Part shown: in pieces, positions 1 through 9,260 of the stretch
How the letters are laid out: each line of letters starts with the position of its first letter
Position numbering within the stretch: the stretch's first letter is position 1
Source of the DNA: Pseudoxanthomonas sp. Root630
GTDB taxonomy: Bacteria > Pseudomonadota > Gammaproteobacteria > Xanthomonadales > Xanthomonadaceae
Assembly (NCBI RefSeq): GCF_001427585.1
Contig: NZ_LMGY01000017.1
Span: forward strand, 235,863 to 299,862
Length of the DNA stretch: 64,000 nt
Direction of reading: 5' to 3'
The notes under the pieces: model-generated
What the model was told of the DNA's origin: nothing
The model's input: only the letters and a program-made list of their open reading frames with translations
Databases searched by the model: none
Program-made: the position numbers and the translations under genes

Positions 1-469
1 GCGCGTCGCCGGCCAGCGTGCCGTAGGCGACCGCGGTGCCGGCCGTGCCGTTGTCGCCGGGCTCGGCGTAGCTCAGATAGATGCGCTGCGTGCTGGCGAA
101 ATCCGGGGCCAGCACCACGTCGAGCAGGCCGCCCTGGCCGGTGGCGAACACTTTCGGCACGCCGGTGATCGGGGCGGACACCGCGCCGTCGGCGCCGACG
201 CGGCGCAGCGCGCCGCTGCGTTCGGTGACCAGCATGGCGCCGTCCGGCAGGAAGGCCAGCGACCACGGATGCGACAGTCCGCTGGCCACCTGGGTGACGC
301 GGATCTGGCCCTTGGCGCTGGTGAGTGTCTGCGCAGACTGGCTGGCCGGCGCGGCCTGCGCCGCCGCCGGTGCCTTGGCTTCGGCGTCGCTCTTGGCGGA
401 GGAGTTGCAAGCGGCCAGCGGCAACGCGAGGAGGAGGGCGGTGGCGAGTCGATGGGGAACGTGGCGCAA
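1..469 (-). CDS. PQQ-dependent sugar dehydrogenase lipoprotein (3' end outside window)
   Basis: The N-terminal ~156 codons are present and the gene runs off the left edge. I chose a TTG start at 469 because it follows an AGGAG box by about 8 nt and opens a lipoprotein signal (LLALPLAAC, with Cys at about residue 21). After a low-complexity Ala/Gln linker, a first beta-propeller blade carries GLSHPWSLAFLPDG and a TERSG motif. Both are typical of the soluble aldose sugar dehydrogenase/YliI family, which oxidises sugars in the periplasm with a PQQ cofactor. The substrate cannot be told, and the catalytic and PQQ-binding residues lie beyond the edge. Confidence 0.82.
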   Translation of the reverse strand, partial: MRHVPHRLATALLLALPLAACNSSAKSDAEAKAPAAAQAAPASQSAQTLTSAKGQIRVTQVASGLSHPWSLAFLPDGAMLVTERSGALRRVGADGAVSAPITGVPKVFATGQGGLLDVVLAPDFASTQRIYLSYAEPGDNGTAGTAVAYGTLAGDA

Positions 470-493
470 CGTCGTGTCTCCTGTGGGGGAAGG

Positions 494-2356
494 TCAGCGG
501 TAGCCGGCGGCCTGCAGTTCGAACAGTTCCGCGTAGCGACCGCCCTGGGCCATGAGGTGCTCGTGCGTGCCGCTGGCCTCCAGCCGGCCTTCGTTGAGCA
601 CCAGGATGCGGTCGGCCATGCGGACGCTGGAAAAGCGGTGCGAGATCAGCACGGCGGTCCGATTGTCCGACAATTCCTTGAAGCGTTGGAAGACCTCGAA
701 CTCCGATCGTGCATCGAGTGCGGCCGTTGGTTCATCCAGGATCATCACTTGCGCATCGCGCATGTAGGCGCGCGCGATGGCGATCTTCTGCCATTGGCCG
801 CCCGACAGGTCCACGCTGTCCTTGAAACGGCGGCCGATCAGCTGGTCGTAACCGCGTGGCAGGCCTTCGATCACTTCGTCGGCCATCGAGCGTGCGGCGG
901 CGGCGCGCACGCGCGCCTGATCGTGCATGGCCTCGATGCGGCCGACGCCGATGTTCTCGCCCGCGGTCAGGTGGTAGCGGACGAAGTCCTGGAAGATCAC
1001 GCCGGTGTTGGCGCGCAGGTCGTCGAGGTCGTAATCGCGCAGGTCGCGGCCATCGAGCAGGATCCGGCCCTCATCGGGGTCGTACAGGCGTGCCAGCAGC
1101 TTCACCAGCGTGGTCTTGCCCGCGCCGTTTTCGCCGACCAGGGCCAGCACTTCGCCAGCGTGCAGTTCGAAATCCAGGTGCCGAACGGCCCAGCGCTCGG
1201 CATCGGGATAGCGGAAGCCGACGTTCTCGAACACGAAGCCGCGGGTGATCGGTCGCGGCACCGGGAGCGGCTCCGCGGGCGAGGCGATCTCGGGTTCGAT
1301 CTCGAAGAACGAAAACAGATCGTCCAGGTACAGCGCCTGTCCGGCGACCTGCGAGAAACCGATCAGCAGGCCTTCGAGCAACTGCCGCAGGCGCAGGAAG
1401 CTGCCGGCGAGGAAGGTCAGGTCGCCGATGCTGAAATCGCCGCGCACCGTGCGCCAGGCGATATAGCCATAGGCCACGTAGTAGCCCAGCGTGCCCAGCG
1501 CCGCGAGCAGCGCGCCCCAGAGTGCGCGCCGACGGGCGAGCGCGCGGTTGGCGGCGAAGAACTTCTCCGCGAGCGCGCGGTAGCGATCGATCAGGAACCG
1601 GTGGAGGTTGAAGATCTTCACCTCCTTCGCCGTTTCCACGCTGGCGCCCATCTGGCGCAGGTATTCCAGCTGACGGCGCTCGGGCGTCCACTGGAAGTTG
1701 AGCGAATAGCCCAACGCGTTGAAGTGCGACTCACCGACGAAGGCCGGCACCAGGGCGAGCGCCAGCAGTGCGATCAGCCATGGCGCGTACACCAGCAGGC
1801 CAGCGGCGAAACTCGCGACGGTGATGGCGTCCTGCACCTGGCCGAACAACTGGCTCATCAGGTTCATCCGCCCCATCGTCTGCCGACGCGCGCGGTCCAG
1901 CTTGTCCTGCAGGTCCGGGTCTTCGAAGTCCTCCAGGTCCAGCTGGGCCGCGTGCTCCATCAGGCGGATGCTGGTGGCGTTGGTGAACAGTTCCGAGAGC
2001 AGCGCGTCGGCATAGCTCACCAGCCGGCCCAGCAGGTCGGAGACGATGGCGAGCGCGAACTCCAGCACCAGCAATCCCGACAGCGTATCGAGCTGGCCGC
2101 TGCGCCAGGCCTCGCCCAGTGCATCGAACCCCAGGCCCAGCCCGACCAGGCGGATCGCCTCGTCGATGATCAGCTTGCCGATGTACAGCGCGGCCACCGG
2201 CATCACCGCGCGCACCACGCGCAGGCCGAGGCTGGCGAGGGTCAGCGTGCGGCTGGTCTGCCAGATCTGGCGCAGGAACGGCGCCAGGTTGCGCATCGCA
2301 TCGACGCGTTCGCGCAGATTGGGTCCGGTGGCTCGGGCATTGCGCGGTGACGGCAT
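494..2356 (-). CDS. ABC transporter, fused permease and ATPase (exporter type)
   Basis: This 620-residue half-transporter has an N-terminal six-helix type membrane domain (about residues 30-330). It is followed by a complete ATPase domain: Walker A GENGAGKTT at about 408, signature LSGGQ at about 517, Walker B VMILDEP at about 538 and the switch His at about 573. The ATG at 2356 was chosen because upstream in-frame codons are low-quality Arg/Pro sequence that would run into the divergent protease gene. It probably works as a homodimeric exporter in the inner membrane. The substrate is unknown, since no partner gene or leader-peptidase domain accompanies it. It lies 24 nt downstream of no same-strand partner other than the lipoprotein gene at the left edge, with which it may be co-transcribed. 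Confidence 0.88.
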   Translation of the reverse strand: MPSPRNARATGPNLRERVDAMRNLAPFLRQIWQTSRTLTLASLGLRVVRAVMPVAALYIGKLIIDEAIRLVGLGLGFDALGEAWRSGQLDTLSGLLVLEFALAIVSDLLGRLVSYADALLSELFTNATSIRLMEHAAQLDLEDFEDPDLQDKLDRARRQTMGRMNLMSQLFGQVQDAITVASFAAGLLVYAPWLIALLALALVPAFVGESHFNALGYSLNFQWTPERRQLEYLRQMGASVETAKEVKIFNLHRFLIDRYRALAEKFFAANRALARRRALWGALLAALGTLGYYVAYGYIAWRTVRGDFSIGDLTFLAGSFLRLRQLLEGLLIGFSQVAGQALYLDDLFSFFEIEPEIASPAEPLPVPRPITRGFVFENVGFRYPDAERWAVRHLDFELHAGEVLALVGENGAGKTTLVKLLARLYDPDEGRILLDGRDLRDYDLDDLRANTGVIFQDFVRYHLTAGENIGVGRIEAMHDQARVRAAAARSMADEVIEGLPRGYDQLIGRRFKDSVDLSGGQWQKIAIARAYMRDAQVMILDEPTAALDARSEFEVFQRFKELSDNRTAVLISHRFSSVRMADRILVLNEGRLEASGTHEHLMAQGGRYAELFELQAAGYR

Positions 2357-2424
2357 CGGGGGTGGTGCTGGCCGGCGGCGATGCCGCGTTGCGGGTAATC
2401 TAGCCCAACGGACAGGGGATCGAG

Positions 2425-3930
2425 ATGAAGAAGCTCGTCGTAATGGCGTGCCTGCTGCTGGCGGGCGCGCAGGCGATGGCCACGGACAAGGTGTCGGGCC
2501 AGGCGAAGCAGGTCGCGCAGCAGCAGGGCCGCGCACGCGTCGTGGTGTTGATGGATGACGTCGGGGCGGGTGTCGCGGGGATGCCGCGCAACATGACGGT
2601 CGCGAAGGAGCAGCGCGTGCGCCGTCAGGGCGATGCGGTACTCGGCGCGCTTCCCGCGACAGGCTATCGCCTGCACCGCCGCTTCGCGCGCGTGCCCGCG
2701 CTGGTGATCGACGCCGATGCCGACGTGCTGCGCCGGCTGGAGCGCAATGTGTGGGTGCGCAAGGTGGACGTGGACCGGGGAGGCACTGGCGGTGCCGTCG
2801 CTGCGGACGAAAGCTCCGTGCTCAACCGGGTGGACCTGCTGCAGGGTGTAGGACTCGATGGCACCGGCATCAAGGTCGCGGTCGTCGATACCGGCGTGGA
2901 TACCGATCACCCGGACCTGGCGCCACGCGTGGTGGGCCAGCAGTGTTTCTGCTCGCGGATATCCGGCAGCGGCGGGTGTTGTCCGAATGGGCAGGCCACC
3001 CAGTCCGGCGCGGGCGCGGCGGAGGACGACCACGGCCATGGCACCAATGTCAGCGGCATCATGGTCGGTGCGGGCAATGTCGCGCCGCGTGGCGCACTGC
3101 CGGCGGCGCAACTCGTCGCCATCAAGGTGATGGATGGCGGCAACGGCTTCTGCTGCACCTCGGATGTCGTGGCCGCGCTGGACTGGATCGCGACGCAACA
3201 CCCCGACACCGCCGTGGTCAACCTCAGCCTGGGCACCTGGGACTTGTTCGCGGGCGCCTGCGATGCATCGGCGTCCTACCTGGCGGCGCTGAAGAGCGCC
3301 GTGGACACACTGAATGCGCAGGGCACCGTGGTGGTGGCGTCCAGTGGCAACCAGGGCGATCTGCAACGGATGGCCGCGCCGGCCTGCCTGAGCAATGTGC
3401 TCGGCGTGGCGGCGACCTGGGACATGACGGCGGGGTCGACGACCTTCCTCGGTTGCACGGAGACCTCGCGGTCGCCGCGGCAACCCACCTGCTTCAGCAA
3501 CCGCAGCACGACCACGGCGCTGTTCGCCGCGGGGGCGTTCGTCCAGTCGGCCGGCTTGAACGGTGGCCTCTCGTCCTACGGCGGCACGTCGCAGGCCGCA
3601 CCGATGGTGGCCGCCTGCGCGGGCGCCCTGCACCAGGCGTCGCCGTTGGCCACGCCGTACCAACGCATGGCGGTCATGCAGCTTTCGCCGTTGCGACTGA
3701 ACGATGCCGCCTCGGGGGGGCAGTATCCGTTCCTGGATTGCCTGGATGCGGCGAAAATCCTCGATCCCGCGCGATTCCTCGTCCGCATGAACGGCTCGCA
3801 GCCGCTCATTCCCGGACGTCCCGCACCGGCGCCGCCCGCGGCCACGATTCCGGTGCTGCGCGTGACGGATGAAGCACGAACGCCTCCGCGTCGCGGCAGC
3901 GCACAAGGATCCCGCCTCCTCGAACGCTGA
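2425..3930 (+). CDS. Secreted S8 (subtilisin-family) serine peptidase
   Basis: This 501-residue protein begins with a signal peptide (MKKLVVMACLLLAGAQAMA). The catalytic triad is complete: Asp155 in VVDTG, His205 in DDHGHGT and Ser389 in GGTSQAAP. The oxyanion Asn is about residue 309 in SSGNQ. An inhibitor-like prodomain probably occupies residues 25-115. A Cys-rich insert (residues 174-187, with two adjacent Cys pairs) and further Cys around 243 and 320 suggest disulfides in an exported enzyme. The start follows CAGGGGAT at SD distance. The gene is divergent from the ABC exporter with a 68-bp gap, so co-regulation is possible but not shown. The last ~20 residues look non-conserved. Confidence 0.9.
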   Translation: MKKLVVMACLLLAGAQAMATDKVSGQAKQVAQQQGRARVVVLMDDVGAGVAGMPRNMTVAKEQRVRRQGDAVLGALPATGYRLHRRFARVPALVIDADADVLRRLERNVWVRKVDVDRGGTGGAVAADESSVLNRVDLLQGVGLDGTGIKVAVVDTGVDTDHPDLAPRVVGQQCFCSRISGSGGCCPNGQATQSGAGAAEDDHGHGTNVSGIMVGAGNVAPRGALPAAQLVAIKVMDGGNGFCCTSDVVAALDWIATQHPDTAVVNLSLGTWDLFAGACDASASYLAALKSAVDTLNAQGTVVVASSGNQGDLQRMAAPACLSNVLGVAATWDMTAGSTTFLGCTETSRSPRQPTCFSNRSTTTALFAAGAFVQSAGLNGGLSSYGGTSQAAPMVAACAGALHQASPLATPYQRMAVMQLSPLRLNDAASGGQYPFLDCLDAAKILDPARFLVRMNGSQPLIPGRPAPAPPAATIPVLRVTDEARTPPRRGSAQGSRLLER

Positions 3931-3938
3931 AAGCGGGT

Positions 3939-5039
3939 TCAGCGTGCGGCGAGAGCGATGGCGAGGGGCTGCACCGACACTGCCTGGCCCGGTTCGACGC
4001 GCTCGCCGCCGCGCACGATCAGGCGGTCGCCAGCGCGCACGTCGCCGCTGACTTCGACCAGGTCGTCCACGGCCACGCCGGTCTTCACCGCCAGGCGCTC
4101 GGCCTTGCCTGCGGCGTCCACGCGCAGGACGAAGTCGCCTTCGCGGCGCAGGATGACCGCATCGCGCGGGACGGCGACCACGCTGCGGGTTTCCGCACTG
4201 GGCAGACCGACGTCCACCGCGGTGCCTACCGGGGCCTGCAGGTCCCGCACCGCGATCCGCAATTCGAGCTGGCGCGAGGCTTCATCGCCGACCGGGACCA
4301 GTGCACTCACCGGATAGTCGTGCTCGGCGCCGCTGCTGCGCACGCGCACCAGGGTGCCGCGTTCGAGGTGGCGGGCCAGGTCCACCGGCGCGCGCACGCG
4401 TACTTCCGGCGCCGCGGTGTCCACCAGTCGCGCCACTGATGCACCGGTCACCAGGTACTCGCCGCGCTGGGTGTGGCGTTCGGCGACGATGCCGTCGAAC
4501 GGCGCGCGCACCACCATCTGCGAGCGTTGGTGGCGGAGTTGCGCGAGCTGTGCCTGCACGCGTGCCCGATCCTGCGCCAGCACGTCGCGGTCGGCGCGCA
4601 GTTGTTCGTACTGCGCGCGCGCGATGTTCTGCTGCGCGGCGAGCTGGGCGTAGCGTTGTTCCTGCCGTGCGGCGAGATCAAGCTGCGCCTGGATGCGGGC
4701 GAGGTCGGCTTCGCTCTCGCGCTCGCGCAGGCGCAGTGCGGTGTCGTCCAGCACCGCCAGCGCCTGTCCGGCGCGCACACGCTGGCCGACCTCGGCGACC
4801 TGCAGCACGCGGCCTTCCAGTTCGCTCGCCACCCGTGCGTCCTGCCGGCTGATGATGCTGCCGGGCGACCAGTGGCGCGGCGCGAAGTCGGTGCGCACGG
4901 CAGCCGCGACGCTGACGATCGCGGGTGGCGCCTCCGGCGTCGAGGGAGGGGCGCTGGCATCGGCGTCCAGCCGGAGCAGGGGGAGGGCGAGGACGCCGGC
5001 CAGCGCGAGGGCGATGAGGGACTTGTGCAGGGTACGCAT
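3939..5039 (-). CDS. RND efflux periplasmic adaptor (membrane fusion protein)
   Basis: This 366-residue adaptor has an N-terminal signal or anchor helix (about residues 5-25). It then shows a biotinyl-lipoyl half motif with VAEVGQRVRAGQALAVLDD near residue 85, a long Ala/Gln/Arg-rich alpha-hairpin (about 105-175), and the second lipoyl half with VRAPFDGIVAERH. Beta-barrel and membrane-proximal domains follow. It links an inner-membrane RND pump to an outer-membrane channel. The pump gene ends 21 bp upstream on the same strand, so the two form an operon. No TolC-like channel gene is in the window. The ATG at 5039 is preceded by CCGGAG. Confidence 0.92.
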   Translation of the reverse strand: MRTLHKSLIALALAGVLALPLLRLDADASAPPSTPEAPPAIVSVAAAVRTDFAPRHWSPGSIISRQDARVASELEGRVLQVAEVGQRVRAGQALAVLDDTALRLRERESEADLARIQAQLDLAARQEQRYAQLAAQQNIARAQYEQLRADRDVLAQDRARVQAQLAQLRHQRSQMVVRAPFDGIVAERHTQRGEYLVTGASVARLVDTAAPEVRVRAPVDLARHLERGTLVRVRSSGAEHDYPVSALVPVGDEASRQLELRIAVRDLQAPVGTAVDVGLPSAETRSVVAVPRDAVILRREGDFVLRVDAAGKAERLAVKTGVAVDDLVEVSGDVRAGDRLIVRGGERVEPGQAVSVQPLAIALAAR

Positions 5040-5060
5040 GTCGTTCTCCGGAGCAGGGGA

Positions 5061-8000
5061 TCAGGAAGCGGGATGGGGGAGCGGCAGGTCGTCTGCCACG
5101 ACACGGGGCGCGGTGCGGCCGGCCAGGCGCAGCAGCGCAGGCACGAGCACCACGGTGAACAGCAGGCTGAGGGCGACACCGCCGACCGATACGGCCGCCA
5201 GTCCGCGATAGATCACCGCACCGGGCCCCGGATTGATCGCCATCGGCAGCGCGCCCAGCACGCCCGTGAGGGCGGCGATCAGGATCGGGCGCAGGCGCTG
5301 TTCGAGGGCCTGCTTGAGCGCGTCGTCCAGGGACGCACCGTCGGCCTGCGCTTCGCGCGTCTGCGCCACCAGCAGGATGGCGTTGTTGATCACCATGCCC
5401 AGCAGCATGATGAAGCCGATCATCGACAGCAGGTCCAGCGTCTGGCCGGCGACGAGATCAAGCACGCGCAGGCCGGCCACGCCGCCGAGCACCGCCATCG
5501 GCAGCGTGGCCATGACGAACGCACTGTCGCGCAGCGAACGGAACATCGCCGCCATCAGCATGAAGAGCACGACCAGCGCCATCGCGAAGTTGATGCCCAT
5601 GCTGCGCACCACCTCGCCGAGCCGGTCCGCGCTGCCGGAGATGCGGATGGCCGCATCCGGCGGCAGGCTGTCGCGCAGGGTCGGCACGATCTCCCCGTTG
5701 ACGATGTCCAGCGCTTCTTCCAACGACATCGCCGCGGGAGGATCGACCGTGAGCGTGACCGTGCGACGGCGATCGATGCGGCGCAGCTGGTTCGGCGCCA
5801 GCACCGTGTCCACCTGCGCCAGGTCGGCCAGGCTCAACACACCGCCTTGCGGCGTGGCCAGCGGCGCATCGCCCAGGCGCGCGATGTCGTCCTCGCCGTT
5901 GCTGCGCAGGATGATCGCCAGGCGGCGGTCGCCGTCGAAATGCTCGCCCAGCCATTGGCCATCGCCCAGCGTGCGCACCACGGTGCCCAATTCCGGCCGC
6001 CGCCAGCCGACTTCGGCCAGGCGCCGGTCGTCGGGATTGACGCGCAGCTCCGGGGTGCCGCCGTCGGCATTGGGCCAGGCCTGCACGTTGGCGCCGGCGA
6101 AACGCTCTGACAATGCCTTGCGCCCCGTTTCTGCCGCGCGCGCCAGCGCATCGCCGTCGCCGTGTTGCAGATGGATGGCGATGGCGCGCGCCGAACCGCC
6201 GAAACTGCCGAACAATTCGCCTTCGCTGGCGAAAGCGCGCGTATCGGGGAAGCCGACCACGATCTCGTCGCGCACGATGCGCTCCAGTTCGCCGATGTCG
6301 CCGGGGTCCACCACGCGCGCGCCGAGCGTGCCGCCACCCGGCCACAGGTTGAGGTACCAATTGCTGAGCTGCGGGCCCTTCTCGCCGTCCATGTAGGGAC
6401 GCATGCGTTCCAGCAGCACCGGCGCGATCTCCTGGTTCACGCGTTCCGGGCTCATGCCCGGCGGAAAGTTGAAGAAGGCATCGACGGCCGCGCGCTTCAC
6501 GGGCGGCAGGTAGTCGATCTGCGGCATCAGCAGCGCCGCGAGCAGGGCGGGCGCGAGCACCAGGCCGCCGACCCAGGCGAGCTGGCGCGGCCGGCCTTCG
6601 GTGGTCTTCAGCGCCCAGTCGCTGAGCCGCGACCAGAACCGGTGCTGGCGCGCTTCACCGGGGCGCGTGCGCAGCCAGCTGCCGGCAGCGGCGGGCAGTA
6701 CGGTGACCGCGATCAGCAGCGAGATGCCTACGGCGATGGAAATGGTCAGGGCGAGGTCGGCGAACAGCTGGCCTTCGACGTCGTCCATGAAAATCACCGG
6801 CAGGAAGACCGCCACCGTCGTCAGCGTGGAGGCGACCAGCGCGCCACCCACCTGCCGTGTGCCTTCCAGCGCCGCATGCGTGGCCGACAGGCCTTGCTCG
6901 CGCAGGCGCACGATGTTCTCGGCGACGACGACCGCGGCGTCCATCACCATGCCGACCGCGAAGGCGAGGCCGGCCAGCGAGATGACGTTGAGGCTGCGCC
7001 CGGTCAGTTGGAGCACGATGAAGGTGGCGAGCAGCGAGATGGGGATGGCGCACGCGATCAACGCGGTGGCGCGCACATCGCGCAGGAACCACCAGAGGCA
7101 GCCCACGGCCAGCAGAACGCCCGCGGTCAGGCTGCCCGACAGCAGGCCGAGGGCGCGATTGATGAAGACCGACGCGTCGAAACTCTGCGCGATGTCCAGG
7201 CCCAGCGGTTTGAGTTCCTGTTCGCGCACGTCGGCGACGACACGCTTCACCTCGTCCAGCGTGTCGAGCACGTTGGCGCCGCTTTCGCGCAGGATGCGCA
7301 GGCCGATCGCCGGATTGCCGTTCTGGTAGGCGAAGAAGCGCTGCTCGGGGCGCTTGACCTCGACCGTGGCGACATCGGCCAGGCGCACCGGCCGGCCATC
7401 GCGCCAGGCGAGGATCAGGTTGCCCAGCGCGTCGGGCGAGTAGCGTCCGGCGAAGCGCAGCACATACTCGCGGCGGCCGGCTTCCACCACGCCGCCGGAG
7501 ACATCGGTGGCGCGCGCAGCGACGGCGGCGACCTCCGGGATCTGGATGCCCAGCGCCGCGGCCCGCGACAGGTCCAGGGTGATGGTCAGTTCCTCCTCCG
7601 CGCCGCCGTTGATCTCCACGCCGGCCACGCCATCGACGGAGGTCAGCCGCGGCACGATGCGGTCTTCGATGAACTGCCGGTAGTCGAGGATGTCGCCGCG
7701 CGTACCGGGCAGCTTCTGCACGAAGAAGAAGGTCAGCGAGTTGTTGGCGTTGTCGGCGCCGGCCTGCACCACGGGTGGCGTTGCGTCGCGCGGCAACGGC
7801 TGCAGGCGGTTCATCCGCGACAGCACTTCCACCAGCATTGCGTCCATGTCGCTGCCTACCGCGAACGTCAGGTTGATGAAGCTGTTGCCGGCATTGACGT
7901 TCGAGGCCATCTCCTCCAGCCCGGGCAATCCCTGCATCACGGTTTCGATCGGCTCGACGATTTCCGATTCCATCTCCTGCGGCGAAGCAGCGCGCCAGCC

Positions 8001-8147
8001 GGTCTGGATCGACATCTGCGGACGCTCGATGTCCGGGAAAAGCTGCAGCGGCAACTTGCCCAGGCTCAGCAGCCCGAATGCGCACACCATCGCGACCACG
8101 ATGGCGACGGCGGCAGGATTGCGCAGGGAGGCGTCGGTGAGTTTCAT
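5061..8147 (-). CDS. RND efflux transporter permease subunit
   Basis: The 1028-residue protein has the length and double-repeat plan of RND pumps: 12 membrane helices with two large periplasmic loops. The start at 8147 (MKLTDASLRNPAAVAIVV) gives the normal N-terminus; an upstream in-frame GTG at 8195 adds only 16 unlikely residues. In TM4 the proton-relay segment reads MVMDAAVVVAENI, with a single Asp where AcrB-type pumps have two. This points to a divergent RND clade rather than AcrB. It is the upstream gene of the pair with the adaptor. Substrate is unknown (drug, metal or lipid). Confidence 0.92.
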   Translation of the reverse strand: MKLTDASLRNPAAVAIVVAMVCAFGLLSLGKLPLQLFPDIERPQMSIQTGWRAASPQEMESEIVEPIETVMQGLPGLEEMASNVNAGNSFINLTFAVGSDMDAMLVEVLSRMNRLQPLPRDATPPVVQAGADNANNSLTFFFVQKLPGTRGDILDYRQFIEDRIVPRLTSVDGVAGVEINGGAEEELTITLDLSRAAALGIQIPEVAAVAARATDVSGGVVEAGRREYVLRFAGRYSPDALGNLILAWRDGRPVRLADVATVEVKRPEQRFFAYQNGNPAIGLRILRESGANVLDTLDEVKRVVADVREQELKPLGLDIAQSFDASVFINRALGLLSGSLTAGVLLAVGCLWWFLRDVRATALIACAIPISLLATFIVLQLTGRSLNVISLAGLAFAVGMVMDAAVVVAENIVRLREQGLSATHAALEGTRQVGGALVASTLTTVAVFLPVIFMDDVEGQLFADLALTISIAVGISLLIAVTVLPAAAGSWLRTRPGEARQHRFWSRLSDWALKTTEGRPRQLAWVGGLVLAPALLAALLMPQIDYLPPVKRAAVDAFFNFPPGMSPERVNQEIAPVLLERMRPYMDGEKGPQLSNWYLNLWPGGGTLGARVVDPGDIGELERIVRDEIVVGFPDTRAFASEGELFGSFGGSARAIAIHLQHGDGDALARAAETGRKALSERFAGANVQAWPNADGGTPELRVNPDDRRLAEVGWRRPELGTVVRTLGDGQWLGEHFDGDRRLAIILRSNGEDDIARLGDAPLATPQGGVLSLADLAQVDTVLAPNQLRRIDRRRTVTLTVDPPAAMSLEEALDIVNGEIVPTLRDSLPPDAAIRISGSADRLGEVVRSMGINFAMALVVLFMLMAAMFRSLRDSAFVMATLPMAVLGGVAGLRVLDLVAGQTLDLLSMIGFIMLLGMVINNAILLVAQTREAQADGASLDDALKQALEQRLRPILIAALTGVLGALPMAINPGPGAVIYRGLAAVSVGGVALSLLFTVVLVPALLRLAGRTAPRVVADDLPLPHPAS

Positions 8148-8307
8148 CGTGCGGTCCGCGTGGTGGTCGGCGGTGCGCACGATGCGCGCAGTCACACGCG
8201 GCGTTATGGCCCGGAAGTCATGCGCGGCGTGGCGTTGCGGTAAGCGGTGGAGGCGGTGCGGTGAACCGAACGTTGAGAATCCGCGTTACACCGCTTTGCG
8301 TAGAAGA

Positions 8308-8374
8308 TGTGGGAGCGACGTCAGTCGCGATGACGCGCCATGATGCGGCCATCGCGACTGACGTCGCTCCCACA
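8308..8374. repeat. REP-like palindrome between the RND and LytTR operons
   Basis: Two perfect 24-bp inverted arms (8308-8331 and 8351-8374, TGTGGGAGCGACGTCAGTCG and complement) flank a 19-bp loop. The same arm recurs at 14949-15032. The GTGG opening and palindromic form fit repetitive extragenic palindromes of Xanthomonadaceae. By position, just after the end of the response-regulator gene, it could also stop or stabilise that transcript. A shorter piece (CTCCCACAAGAA) is repeated at about 8387. Confidence 0.8.
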
Positions 8375-8407
8375 AGAAACAGGGCTCCCACAAGAAGCAG
8401 GCGACGC

Positions 8408-9256
8408 TTAGAGCAACACCGCCAGCTTGTCGCGATGGCTGCGCGACAGCTTCAGTTCCTGGCCGCAGTCCAGGCGCAGGAAGCTCTCGCCGTTGGTGTG
8501 CGGGCGCATCTCCACCACGCGGCGCGCGTTGACGATAGTGGAGCGGTGGATGCGCGGGAAACGTTGCGGGTCCAGCTGCTTCTCCAGTTCGCGCATGGTG
8601 GCGCGCAGGATCAGCGTGGTGCCGTTCGCTTCGTCGCCGTCCACATGGATGCACATGTAGTCGCCGGCGGCATCGATCCAGCGGATGCTGTGCAGGTCCA
8701 CCCGCACGGTGCGGCCGCCGTCGCGCACGGCGAGCTTCTCCTCGCGGCGGAGCAGGTCGAGCGCGTCCGGTTTCAGCGCTTCGTCAAGGTCCAGCGGCGG
8801 GCGGCCACTGAGTTCGCCCAGCAGGCCGAGCAGGTGGGCGCAATGGCCGCTGGCCTCGCGCTGCGCACGCGCCTGGCGGACGCGGGCCAGTGCCTGGGCC
8901 AACCGCGAGTCTTCCACCGGCTTCAGCAGGTAGTCGGTGGCGGAGGCTTCGAACGCGCGGATCGCGTAGTGGTCGTAGGCGGTGACGAACACCACCAGCG
9001 GCATTTCGCTGGCGGGGATCGCCCGCAGCGTCTGGAAGCCGTCCATGCCGGGCATCTGCACATCGAGGAACATCAGGTCCGGCCGGTGCTCGCGCAGGCC
9101 GGCGATGGCCGATGCGCCGTCGCCGTACTGGCCGACGATCTCGATGTCGGGATGCGCGGCCAGGCGGATCTCCAGGCCACGACGCGCCAGCGGTTCGTCG
9201 TCGACGATCAGGGCGCGCAGGCGCGGGGCGGGGTCCGGTCGGGTGGGGTGGTCCAT
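8408..9256 (-). CDS. LytTR-family response regulator
   Basis: The 282-residue protein has an N-terminal receiver domain (RALIVDDEPLARR near residues 14-26, phospho-acceptor Asp in LMFLDVQMPG near 67, Lys in YLLKPVED). A C-terminal LytTR DNA-binding domain spans about residues 170-282 (IHRSTIVNARRVVEM). The ATG at 9256 was chosen because upstream sequence is the kinase gene read in another frame. It starts 4 bp after the kinase stop, so the two are co-translated. Targets are unknown. LytTR regulators of this type (LytR/AlgR-like) usually bind direct repeats upstream of envelope or export genes. Confidence 0.92.
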   Translation of the reverse strand: MDHPTRPDPAPRLRALIVDDEPLARRGLEIRLAAHPDIEIVGQYGDGASAIAGLREHRPDLMFLDVQMPGMDGFQTLRAIPASEMPLVVFVTAYDHYAIRAFEASATDYLLKPVEDSRLAQALARVRQARAQREASGHCAHLLGLLGELSGRPPLDLDEALKPDALDLLRREEKLAVRDGGRTVRVDLHSIRWIDAAGDYMCIHVDGDEANGTTLILRATMRELEKQLDPQRFPRIHRSTIVNARRVVEMRPHTNGESFLRLDCGQELKLSRSHRDKLAVLL

Positions 9257-9260
9257 GGCG

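Noticed and set aside
269-2350. A 693-codon rightward frame opposite the ABC exporter
   Set aside because: It is the antisense of a well-supported ABC gene. Its composition (Gln/His/Ala-rich, no domains) is typical of shadows in high-GC DNA.
8148-8195. A GTG start 16 codons upstream of the RND permease
   Set aside because: The added residues are not hydrophobic and precede the standard MKLTD N-terminus of such pumps.
6162-8243. A 693-codon rightward frame opposite the RND permease
   Set aside because: Antisense shadow: the permease has full RND features in the other strand, and this frame has none.
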